A DNA stretch of 6,826 nt from Neisseriaceae bacterium (lineage in GTDB: Bacteria; Pseudomonadota; Gammaproteobacteria; Burkholderiales; UBA11063): positions 1 through 6,826 of the forward strand of contig CANMQR010000033.1 of assembly GCA_947499925.1 (NCBI GenBank), in the 5' to 3' direction. Below the pieces are notes generated by a model. The model saw only the letters and a program-made list of their open reading frames with translations. It did no database searches and was not told the origin of the DNA. Shown here one piece after another: positions 1 through 5,449 of the stretch; positions within the stretch are counted from its first letter, which is position 1; each line of letters starts with the position of its first letter. The position numbers and the translations under genes are program-made.

Positions 1-832
1 CTTCTACATTTTGACTATCAAATGAATATACAGTATTACAAAAATCACAAGTAACGTTAATTAATCCTTCATCGGCTATTATACTTAAAGCCTCTTCTTT
101 GCCTAAACTTCTTAGCATATTTGACACTCGCTCACGGCTACAAGTGCAACTAAATTCAATCTCTTCTGGCTCATAAAGAATTACATCATCTTCATCAAAT
201 AAACGACCCAATATTACATTTATGTCATTCTTAATTAATTCATTATGTTTTAGTGTTTGAGCTAAGAAAAACACTCGTTCTATATCATCTTCCATGCTTT
301 TATCTGTATCTGGCAGTTGTTGAATCATAAACCCAACTACTTTTTCAGGTGAATATGCAATTACAAATATAGTACGTAATTGCTCGGATTGCATCATATA
401 ATCAGTTAGTATTGCTTCTATATTCTGACCATTAAGACTTACTACACTTTGGTAGAGTTTTCCATCATTGTTTGAGTCAATACTAATTACTAGAGTACCT
501 GTTTCAATACAATCGCTATAGCTTATCTGATTATCTTCATGGATAGCTTCAGAAAATTTTGAAGTTGCTCTAACCGTCAACTTATTGGTACATTCACTTA
601 CCAATAAATCAAGCTTAGGATTATCTTGAATTTGGGCAATAATTTTGCCTTCAAGTTTTATATTTGTAGTTAATAGAATATTTGACACCAATAATTCACC
701 CAAAAGCTGTCTAATACCATCTGGGTATTCTTTTTGAGATGCTATAGTATGCCAAGTATCAGTTAATTCCACATAAGCTCCACGAATAGGTAGCTTATCA
801 AATATAAACTTACGGACAAAGCTTTTTGCCAT
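1..832 (-). CDS. hslO: Hsp33 redox-regulated holding chaperone (3' end off the window)
   Basis: Cytoplasmic chaperone that is activated by oxidation and holds unfolding proteins during oxidative or heat stress. The first 277 residues are in the window, translated from the ATG at 832-830; Hsp33 is normally about 290 residues, so only a short C-terminal tail is missing. The N-terminal domain has the family stretch LLVSECTNKLTVRATSKF (residues 76-93). The C-terminal redox switch is complete: zinc-ligand cysteines C229 and C231 (CTCSRERV) and C262 and C265 (CDFC). In the family these bind Zn when reduced and form disulfides when oxidised. The start lies 4 bp after the yebC stop codon, and a purine-rich AGAAGAG in the end of yebC serves as ribosome binding site, so the two are almost certainly co-transcribed and may be translationally coupled. 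The motif spacing makes the identification firm; the sequence reads closest to betaproteobacterial Hsp33, from memory. Confidence 0.95.
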   Translation of the reverse strand, partial: MAKSFVRKFIFDKLPIRGAYVELTDTWHTIASQKEYPDGIRQLLGELLVSNILLTTNIKLEGKIIAQIQDNPKLDLLVSECTNKLTVRATSKFSEAIHEDNQISYSDCIETGTLVISIDSNNDGKLYQSVVSLNGQNIEAILTDYMMQSEQLRTIFVIAYSPEKVVGFMIQQLPDTDKSMEDDIERVFFLAQTLKHNELIKNDINVILGRLFDEDDVILYEPEEIEFSCTCSRERVSNMLRSLGKEEALSIIADEGLINVTCDFCNTVYSFDSQNVE

Positions 833-836
833 TTTA

Positions 837-1568
837 CTACTCTTCTATATCCAAAACCACATTGGTATAAACATCTTGAACATCATCTAATTCATCAAAA
901 GCATCTAATAATTTTTGCATTTTTAGGGCATCATCACCTGACAACTCTGTTTCATTTTCAGCTTTCATTACCACTTCAGCAATTTCAGGCTTAAATCCAC
1001 GCGATTCAAGTGCATTTTTAACTTCAATAAAATCATTTGCGGGTGTAATAACTTCAAACGAACCATCATCTACACTAATTACATCATCAGCCCCCGACTC
1101 AAGAGCTGCTTCCATAATAGCATCTTCGCTAACTCCTGGAGCAAAAATTAGCTGACCACAGTGTTTAAACTGAAATGATACACAGCCATCAGTTCCAAGA
1201 TTACCACCATGTTTGGTAAAAGCGTGTCTTACTTCGGCAACAGTTCTAACTTTATTATCAGTTAGGCAATCAACAATAATCCCAGCACCATTAATTCCGT
1301 AACCTTCGAACCGAAGTTCTTCATAGTTTACACCCTCTAATTCACCAGTACCGCGCTTGATTGCCCGTTCTACATTATCTTTAGGTACGTTATTCTCACG
1401 AGCTTTTTCCATTGCTAGACGTAAGCGTGGATTTGAGCTTACATCTCCCCCACCCATTTTTGCAGCAATGGTAATTTCTTTAACCATCCGTGTTGTAATT
1501 TTACTTTTTTTAGCATCTGCGGCAGCTTTACGATGCTTAATATTTGCCCATTTACTATGACCAGCCAT
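837..1568 (-). CDS. yebC: YebC/PmpR (TACO1) family protein
   Basis: A 243-residue protein, the usual length for the family. It opens with the signature [20 protein letters not shown], continues with the conserved [21 protein letters not shown] and GGNLGTDG blocks (roughly residues 85-125), and ends in the acidic [13 protein letters not shown] block. Family members were long annotated as transcriptional regulators; bacterial YebC and mitochondrial TACO1 are now also linked to relief of ribosome stalling, notably at proline runs. A GTG at 1598 opens the same frame ten codons earlier, but the ATG at 1568 is chosen because every family member starts at MAGHSK. A GAGG at 1584-1581 is a Shine-Dalgarno with a rather long 12-nt spacer. 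The gene is first in an operon with hslO. Residues such as [12 protein letters not shown] and [14 protein letters not shown] look betaproteobacterial. The identity is firm; the precise role in this organism is inferred. Confidence 0.96.
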   Translation of the reverse strand: MAGHSKWANIKHRKAAADAKKSKITTRMVKEITIAAKMGGGDVSSNPRLRLAMEKARENNVPKDNVERAIKRGTGELEGVNYEELRFEGYGINGAGIIVDCLTDNKVRTVAEVRHAFTKHGGNLGTDGCVSFQFKHCGQLIFAPGVSEDAIMEAALESGADDVISVDDGSFEVITPANDFIEVKNALESRGFKPEIAEVVMKAENETELSGDDALKMQKLLDAFDELDDVQDVYTNVVLDIEE

Positions 1569-1584
1569 GCTTGTAATAAACCTC

Positions 1585-1610
1585 AAAAAACGTCCCACTT
1601 AAACAAGTGG
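1585..1610 (-). promoter_or_regulatory. leader hairpin plus T-tract before yebC (possible attenuator)
   Basis: On the minus strand CCACTT (1610-1605) pairs with AAGTGG (1600-1595) around a 4-nt loop, and after GACG comes a run of six T (1590-1585). This resembles a weak intrinsic terminator inside the yebC leader, and the T run directly abuts the GAGG Shine-Dalgarno. The stem is only 6 bp and is separated from the T run, so it may do nothing. Confidence 0.3.
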
Positions 1611-1629
1611 CAATATACTATAACATGCT

Positions 1630-1638
1630 ATTATATCA
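1630..1638 (-). promoter_or_regulatory. extended -10 promoter for yebC-hslO
   Basis: Read on the minus strand the sequence is TGATATAAT, a perfect TATAAT (1635-1630) preceded by the TGn extension. No convincing -35 hexamer lies 16-18 bp upstream, as is common for extended -10 promoters. Initiation would be expected near 1623, giving a leader of about 55 nt before the ATG at 1568. This is prediction from sequence only. Confidence 0.55.
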
Positions 1639-1697
1639 CAAGGTGTTTATAGGTGGTTAGGCATATTAAAATTCCATTATCAAAACGCTTCAATTTC

Positions 1698-1750
1698 CGT
1701 CATCAAAGCATTCATTTCCGTCATCCCAACGAAGGTTGGGATCCATGCCA
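1698..1750 (+). repeat. interspersed palindromic repeat, GTTGGG variant, with an upstream half-unit
   Basis: ATCCCAAC (1723-1730) pairs perfectly with GTTGGGAT (1735-1742) around the loop GAAG, followed by CCATGCC. The block begins CGTC at 1719. A degenerate copy of the left arm, CGTCATCAAAGC, starts exactly 21 bp earlier at 1698. It belongs to the same family as the copies at 2769-2869, 3977-4015 and 4116-4175, but one base pair of the stem is changed on both sides (G-C to A-T), so pairing is kept. Confidence 0.85.
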
Positions 1751-1780
1751 TATTTGTTTATTTATCGTATTTTGTTCTTT

Positions 1781-1832
1781 GTGCTGTGTGGCAGCACGCC
1801 CACCTTCTTTCTTGCTTGAACAAGAAAGAAGG
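1781..1832. repeat. two adjacent hairpins
   Basis: The first is GTGCTG (1781-1786) with CAGCAC (1792-1797) around a 5-nt loop. The second is a perfect 12-bp stem, CCTTCTTTCTTG (1803-1814) with CAAGAAAGAAGG (1821-1832), around the 6-nt loop CTTGAA. Neither is followed by a T run on either strand, so they do not look like simple intrinsic terminators. They resemble extragenic interspersed repeats seen in many proteobacteria and sit immediately before the long palindrome at 1854-1962. Confidence 0.75.
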
Positions 1833-1853
1833 CAAAGAATTCAAGCCCAGACA

Positions 1854-1962
1854 AGATTTTTAACGGCTTTTATTTATTAATTTAGCTAAAACCTTTAAAA
1901 CTTGCTACGCTCAGACAATAAAGGTTTTTTAACGCTAAATTAATAAATAAAATCCTAAATCT
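1854..1962. repeat. long nested palindrome (MITE-like)
   Basis: The outer arms are a perfect 19-bp inverted repeat, positions 1868-1886 and 1934-1952, with the core TTTATTTATTAATTTAGC in the left arm. The match extends outward with AGATTT (1854-1859) against AAATCT (1957-1962), with slippage. Inside, AAAACCTTT (1888-1896) pairs with AAAGGTTTT (1920-1928), leaving about 23 nt unpaired at the centre. No open frame of note lies within. The size and terminal symmetry fit a non-autonomous mobile or interspersed repeat. Both its origin and any regulatory role are unknown. Confidence 0.65.
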
Positions 1963-2020
1963 TTAATGGGCGATATATATGCAGCCGCAAATTATTATAA
2001 AAGAAAAGAATATTTATATG

Positions 2021-2046
2021 TATTGCTATATTGACGTATAGCAATA
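2021..2046. promoter_or_regulatory. candidate BrnA operator, 10-bp inverted repeat
   Basis: TATTGCTATA (2021-2030) and TATAGCAATA (2037-2046) are perfect reverse complements. The 6-nt spacer between them, TTGACG (2031-2036), is itself the -35 hexamer of the brnTA promoter. A ribbon-helix-helix antitoxin bound here would block RNA polymerase. BrnA-type antitoxins are known to autoregulate; that this palindrome is the site is inferred from position and symmetry. Confidence 0.65.
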
Positions 2047-2060
2047 TAAAATGTTATAAT
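2031..2060 (+). promoter_or_regulatory. brnTA promoter (sigma-70 type)
   Basis: The -35 is TTGACG (2031-2036) and the -10 is TATAAT (2055-2060), with an 18-bp spacer. The expected start is near 2067, about 23 nt before the brnT ATG. A strong Shine-Dalgarno AAGGGG at 2078-2083 lies 6 nt before that ATG. Confidence 0.75.
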
Positions 2061-2089
2061 ACCCTTAATAAACAATAAAGGGGTTTTTA

Positions 2090-2353
2090 ATGCGTTTTGA
2101 GTGGGATGAAAATAAAAACCAAGCGAATATTAAAAAACATGGAATCAATTTTGAAACTGCATCAGAAGCTTTTAGTGATACCAAATCTATTACTAGATTT
2201 GATCGCACAGTTGGAACTGAGTCTAGATTTCATTTAATTGGTAAAGTCAGAGGTATTTTAATAATTTTGGTAGCGTTTACAAAACGTAATTCTAATATTC
2301 GTATAATATCAGCACGTCCTGCTGGTAAAGATAAAGAGGTGTATAATGAGTAA
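2090..2353 (+). CDS. brnT: BrnT family ribonuclease toxin
   Basis: An 87-residue protein matching BrnT, a small RelE-like ribonuclease toxin that inhibits translation by cutting RNA and is neutralised by direct binding of BrnA. Diagnostic features are the N-terminal FEWDENKNQANIKKHGINF (residues 3-21), a central beta region with RFHLIGKVRGILIILVAF (46-63), and the C-terminal RIISARPAGKDKEVY (71-85), the family's RIISAR...E..Y ending. The length is normal and no disruption is visible, so it is probably functional. The start ATG has a strong AAGGGG ribosome binding site 6 nt upstream and a consensus-like promoter. The stop codon overlaps the start of the next gene by 8 bp, the usual toxin-first arrangement of brnTA, which implies translational coupling. 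The whole operon sits alone, opposite in direction to its neighbours and bordered by repeats, as expected of a mobile or horizontally acquired module. Confidence 0.93.
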   Translation: MRFEWDENKNQANIKKHGINFETASEAFSDTKSITRFDRTVGTESRFHLIGKVRGILIILVAFTKRNSNIRIISARPAGKDKEVYNE

Positions 2354-2669
2354 AATGACAGATATGCAATTAAAGAAATTATCGCAACTATCAGATGATG
2401 AAATTGATTATTCTGATATTCCATCAGTTAAGAATACTAAAAACTGGAAGAGATTATATTCTGATGGAACATCAGTAATCAGCGATAAAATTATGTTTGA
2501 TGCCTTGTCAAAAGTTTTTGAAGAAGATCCTGAAAAAGTACCTGTTACTATTAAACTTGATAAAAAAGTAATAGCATTTTTTAAAGACCATAGTAAGAAA
2601 TATCAAGTTAAAATAAATGAAGTATTACTAGCTTTTGTTAAAACTTACGAGCAATCGCACAGCCATTAA
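2346..2669 (+). CDS. brnA: BrnA family antitoxin (ribbon-helix-helix)
   Basis: A 107-residue protein encoded directly after, and overlapping by 8 bp, the toxin gene. The N-terminal half carries the acidic DDEIDYSDIP segment (17-26) typical of BrnA-type antitoxins, which wraps the toxin. The C-terminal part, PVTIKLDKKVIAFFK (66-80) then KKYQVKINEVLLAFVKTYEQ (84-103), is a ribbon-helix-helix DNA-binding and dimerisation domain. Its expected roles are to neutralise BrnT in the cytoplasm and to repress its own promoter, probably through the inverted repeat at 2021-2046. An AGAGGTG sequence about 4 nt before the ATG, within the brnT end, is the ribosome binding site. The position, size and domain order make the call strong. 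It is slightly longer than many BrnA proteins, with a polar tail ending in SHSH. No terminator is evident downstream; repeats begin 11 bp after the stop. Confidence 0.9.
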   Translation: MSKMTDMQLKKLSQLSDDEIDYSDIPSVKNTKNWKRLYSDGTSVISDKIMFDALSKVFEEDPEKVPVTIKLDKKVIAFFKDHSKKYQVKINEVLLAFVKTYEQSHSH

Positions 2670-2680
2670 TATTAGAGCAA

Positions 2681-2736
2681 GAGCATGGACTCCAAACTCA
2701 TGACGAAACAGCAACATGTTTTTGTTTGGAATGACG
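2681..2736 (-). repeat. 56-bp palindromic element, inverted copy 1
   Basis: Begins GAGCATGGACTCCAAAC and ends GTTTGGAATGACG, so the arms CCAAAC and GTTTGG can pair. It matches the copy at 4051-4106 in 49 of 56 positions by hand alignment, both in this orientation. It also matches the reverse complement of the copy at 5649-5704, with small indels. It lies just past the brnA stop. Confidence 0.85.
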
Positions 2737-2768
2737 TAGAAAATTCATCATTACCGCCTTTTCAATTT

Positions 2769-2869
2769 CGTCGCCACAGCATTTTTTTCGTCATCCCAGC
2801 GCAATTTTTCGTCATCCCAGCGCCATTTTTCGTCATCCCAGCGAAGGCTGGGATCCATGCCCTTGCCCT
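2769..2869 (+). repeat. tandem half-units ending in a complete palindromic repeat
   Basis: The left arm CGTCATCCCAGC occurs at 2789, 2810 and 2831, with a degenerate copy CGTCGCCACAGC at 2769. Spacings are 20, 21 and 21 bp, and the fillers are T-rich. Only the last copy is a full hairpin: ATCCCAGC (2835-2842), loop GAAG, GCTGGGAT (2847-2854), then CCATGCCCTTGCCCT (2855-2869). The right part overlaps the 3' end of the glycosyltransferase gene at 2833-3963 and supplies its last residues and stop codon. Confidence 0.9.
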
Positions 2870-3963
2870 ACTGCGCCATACATCGCAACCAGTTTACCAC
2901 TCTCTTTTTCCCAATTAAATTCACCTAAAACAGCCTCTCGCCCTCTTTGCCCCATAGCATTAGCCTCGTCTGCATTATTAAGCAATTTCACACAAGCCTC
3001 TGCAATCTCACCACTATCCTCTGGATTAACCAAGATACCACATTGATATTTATCAATAATCTCACGCCATAGCGGAAAATCAGAAGCTATAACAGGTATA
3101 CCTGAGACCATATACTCAAACATTTTAATTGGGAGTGATTCAATATAGCTAGGAGTTGGTAATAATGTAACTAGGCCAATTTTAACTCGAGACAGTAATT
3201 TCACAATTTCATGACGATTTATTATTCCTAGGTAATCTACTTTTTCATGTCCTTTTAGTTCCATTAATTTTTCGAGGGTAACATCACCACTAAAAGGCCC
3301 TGCCAGTTCTAGTATGAGATTACTTATTGCCAATGACTCAACTATTGGAATAATACCTCGAGTTTTAGAGATACTACCGATATAGCACAAGCTATTATCT
3401 CGGGAATTCCAATCTACACTAACTTGGTTTAATTCTGATAATATCGGGTAATTACATACTGTTATAGTGTTTAGGTTATAGTTACTAAAGCGTTTAGCAA
3501 TAATTGGTGTTGCTGTAATTATTCCGAAGAATTTTTTACTACAATATTTTTCGATATTTTCTACTAGTTTTGATACAATTGGGCGAATAAATTTAGGTAT
3601 CCAATGTTTACTCATTACTTGTTTTGGTAGATCTTCGTGTACATCATAGATTACTTTGATACCATGTTTTGTGAGTTTACGACACATTATAAGTAGTTCT
3701 GGGTCATGAAAATGCACAAATTCTGGCTTAAGTTCAAGAATTTTATTATAGATTTTATTTGGAGTATGTCGCATTCTATCTTGTCTATTAGTTGGCTTAC
3801 CTACACTATAAATACTAACTCCTGATTTAATTTCATCTGGCATATCATCCGCAACAATAAGACTAACACTATGCCCCGCATTTGCAAGGGTAATGCATTC
3901 CTTAATAAATATACGAATATCATAGCGTGGATGTGCCGAAGTAATATGACAAACCCTACTCAT
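2833..3963 (-). CDS. family 4 (GT-B) glycosyltransferase, repeat-extended C-terminus
   Basis: A 376-residue retaining-type glycosyltransferase expected to act at the cytoplasmic face of the membrane, transferring a nucleotide-activated sugar during assembly of surface polysaccharide (O-antigen, capsule or similar). The N-terminal acceptor domain opens with VCHITSAHPRYDIRIFIKE (4-22), then HFHDPEL (84-90) and VIYDVHEDLP (104-113). The C-terminal donor domain starts at LCYIGSISKTRGI (192-204) and carries the GT4 E-x7-E motif, E275 and E283, in IESLPIKMFEYM. The start has a GGAGG (3972-3968) only 4 nt before the ATG. Residues 366-376 (GQGHGSQPSLG) and the TGA are read from an interspersed repeat, so the original stop was lost or displaced by repeat insertion; the catalytic parts are untouched. 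It lies 210 bp after, and in line with, the other glycosyltransferase gene. Donor and acceptor sugars cannot be deduced. Confidence 0.88.
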   Translation of the reverse strand: MSRVCHITSAHPRYDIRIFIKECITLANAGHSVSLIVADDMPDEIKSGVSIYSVGKPTNRQDRMRHTPNKIYNKILELKPEFVHFHDPELLIMCRKLTKHGIKVIYDVHEDLPKQVMSKHWIPKFIRPIVSKLVENIEKYCSKKFFGIITATPIIAKRFSNYNLNTITVCNYPILSELNQVSVDWNSRDNSLCYIGSISKTRGIIPIVESLAISNLILELAGPFSGDVTLEKLMELKGHEKVDYLGIINRHEIVKLLSRVKIGLVTLLPTPSYIESLPIKMFEYMVSGIPVIASDFPLWREIIDKYQCGILVNPEDSGEIAEACVKLLNNADEANAMGQRGREAVLGEFNWEKESGKLVAMYGAVGQGHGSQPSLG

Positions 3964-3976
3964 ACCGCCTCCATTC

Positions 3977-4015
3977 CGTCATCCCAGCGTAGGCTGGGAT
4001 CCATGCCCTTGCCCT
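3977..4015 (+). repeat. palindromic repeat just upstream of the glycosyltransferase start
   Basis: CGTC, then ATCCCAGC (3981-3988), loop GTAG, GCTGGGAT (3993-4000), then CCATGCCCTTGCCCT to 4015. It has the same consensus as the copies at 2831-2869 and 4137-4175, differing only in the loop bases. In the transcript of the downstream gene this hairpin would end 8 nt before the GGAGG ribosome binding site. Confidence 0.9.
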
Positions 4016-4050
4016 CAAAGCCAGACAATTCTGATACAAAACAATCTTTA

Positions 4051-4106
4051 GAGCATGGATTCCAAACTCGTGACGAAACAGCAAATTGTTCATGTTTGGA
4101 ATGACA
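4051..4106 (-). repeat. 56-bp palindromic element, inverted copy 2
   Basis: Begins GAGCATGGATTCCAAAC and ends GTTTGGAATGACA. It is the same length as the copy at 2681-2736 and has about seven mismatches to it. It lies in the 210-bp space between the two glycosyltransferase genes, between two short palindromes. Confidence 0.85.
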
Positions 4107-4115
4107 AGAGAAATA

Positions 4116-4175
4116 CGTCATCCCAGCCTTTTTTCCCGTCATCCCAGCGGAGGCTGGGATCCATGCCCTTGCCCT
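4116..4175 (+). repeat. half-unit plus complete palindromic repeat
   Basis: A half-unit CGTCATCCCAGC starts at 4116, and the complete repeat starts exactly 21 bp later at 4137. That copy is CGTC, ATCCCAGC (4141-4148), loop GGAG, GCTGGGAT (4153-4160), CCATGCCCTTGCCCT (4161-4175). Its right edge overlaps the TAG stop codon of the upstream glycosyltransferase gene. Confidence 0.9.
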
Positions 4176-5433
4176 AAATAGTCTCATCTAAGAACCTCTT
4201 TGCCAAAACCTTATAATCATGGTGTATCTTAACATATTCATGCCCATTCGCCCCAAGCTCTTCCCTAAGCCCCTGCCCCTCTCCCGCGATCATATTAATA
4301 GCCTTTATTATCGCCATCACATCTTGAGCTTCCACTGACACCCCACATTTAGCATCCGTCACTAGATCATTTCCAGCTGTTACCGAATGCACTACTGGCT
4401 TCCCAGACAACATATAATCAAACAATTTATTAGGACAAATCCCAAAGCGATAAATAGATAGCTTATTCCAGCCGATATATAGAGCATCCATCCGCCCCAA
4501 AAAATCTGGAATTTGTGCTTTTGGTATTGCTGGCATTATAAATACATTAGTTATATTTTCATCAGTTACACGCTTTAACAACGCTTCTTTATTAGCCCCA
4601 TTACCAACCAAAACTACAGCTATATTTTTATCAAATTGTTTAGCAGCTGTTAATAAGAAATCAAGAGCATTTGACTCCCCCATCCCACCAGCATAACCAA
4701 GTAAGAAATCATACTGTTGTTTTATTTCATTAATTTTATGTAAGTGATTTTCTGATACTGCTTCTTTTGCCTGTTCCCAATCTGCAACTGATACTCCATT
4801 AGGAATATAGATAAATTTATTTAGATCAAGCCCATGCTCCATCATATAGCTTTTTGCATTAGGTAGTAGGCTTACTACTTTATCCGCCACTCTATACCCA
4901 AAATCCTCAGCTCTTTGCATTAGCATAATAAATGGATGCCTTTTTGACATACCATTTAGTTCGATAGGAGTAAGTGGCCATAAATCATGGACTTCATAGA
5001 CGAATCTCGCCCCTGTTTTTTTAGCAATTTTAGATGCTAATTTGGTATCAAATGGATAAGTTGAAGATGCGATCACTAGATCAGGAATATCAAATTTAGA
5101 ACCGCCATTGTCAGGTATATTTTTACCTTTAGTAATAGATGGTATTAATTTCCTTACACGCTTTAAAAAGCTAAAAACATTAATAACCCGCTTAATTCCA
5201 TTACCAGGATACTCAGGTGTTCGACACCAAACATATTTTATCCCATCAATATTTTCAGCTAAATAGTTTTGCCCATCGGGAATAACAATATGAGTCCTAA
5301 GATGTGAGATATTACTAGCAATAATAGTTACATTATGCCCTAAGTTAACCCACTCACGAGCAAGGTAGTAAGGGCGATACTCCATCCCATAGCTCAAGCT
5401 TCCTGCATAGTGATTAATATACAATATATTCAT
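4174..5433 (-). CDS. family 4 (GT-B) glycosyltransferase, WbuB/WcaI-like
   Basis: A 419-residue GT-B enzyme of the type found in O-antigen, capsule and exopolysaccharide clusters. The N-terminal domain begins NILYINHYAGSLSYGMEYR (2-20) followed by YYLAREWVNLGHNVTIIAS (22-40); EVHDLWP (147-153) and IPNGV (210-214) lie toward the interdomain region. The donor-binding domain has LLGYAGGMG (244-252), VVLVGNGANK (273-282) and PNKLFDYMLSGKPVV (334-348). The classical E-x7-E is not conserved: the second acid is D339 and the first position is G331, as seen in the PNKLFDYM subgroup. The start ATG has a GGAAG ribosome binding site 9 nt upstream. The stop TAG (4176-4174) overlaps an interspersed repeat. 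It is probably co-transcribed with the downstream glycosyltransferase gene across the 210-bp repeat-filled spacer. The substrate is unknown; WbuB/WcaI resemblance is by motif only and not a functional assignment. Confidence 0.88.
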   Translation of the reverse strand: MNILYINHYAGSLSYGMEYRPYYLAREWVNLGHNVTIIASNISHLRTHIVIPDGQNYLAENIDGIKYVWCRTPEYPGNGIKRVINVFSFLKRVRKLIPSITKGKNIPDNGGSKFDIPDLVIASSTYPFDTKLASKIAKKTGARFVYEVHDLWPLTPIELNGMSKRHPFIMLMQRAEDFGYRVADKVVSLLPNAKSYMMEHGLDLNKFIYIPNGVSVADWEQAKEAVSENHLHKINEIKQQYDFLLGYAGGMGESNALDFLLTAAKQFDKNIAVVLVGNGANKEALLKRVTDENITNVFIMPAIPKAQIPDFLGRMDALYIGWNKLSIYRFGICPNKLFDYMLSGKPVVHSVTAGNDLVTDAKCGVSVEAQDVMAIIKAINMIAGEGQGLREELGANGHEYVKIHHDYKVLAKRFLDETI

Positions 5434-5449
5434 TTAATTATTCTTCCAC

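Noticed and set aside
1569..1598. Upstream GTG start for yebC adding ten residues
   Set aside because: The family starts invariantly at MAGHSK, and the extra codons overlap the T run and the ribosome binding site.
1653..1880. Plus-strand frame over the palindromes before brnT
   Set aside because: Its translation (HPNEGWDP, FLLEQERRQR) is the usual spurious product of interspersed repeats; no ribosome binding site is seen.
2769..2869. Short regularly spaced repeats that could suggest a CRISPR array
   Set aside because: The units are about 12 bp with 9-bp T-rich fillers that resemble each other, too short and too similar for spacers, and no cas gene is present.
2831..2869. Hairpin as a bidirectional intrinsic terminator between convergent brnA and the glycosyltransferase gene
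   Set aside because: The stem is GC-rich, but neither side has a T run directly after it on the relevant strand; termination here cannot be claimed from the sequence.
2685..2918. Plus-strand frame with repeated FFVIPA
   Set aside because: It is read through the tandem CGTCATCCCAGC units; the periodic peptide reflects the DNA repeat, not a protein.
3960..4187. Minus-strand 75-codon frame between the glycosyltransferase genes
   Set aside because: It is made wholly of the palindromic repeats, which give IPASAGMT-like peptides, and overlaps both real genes.
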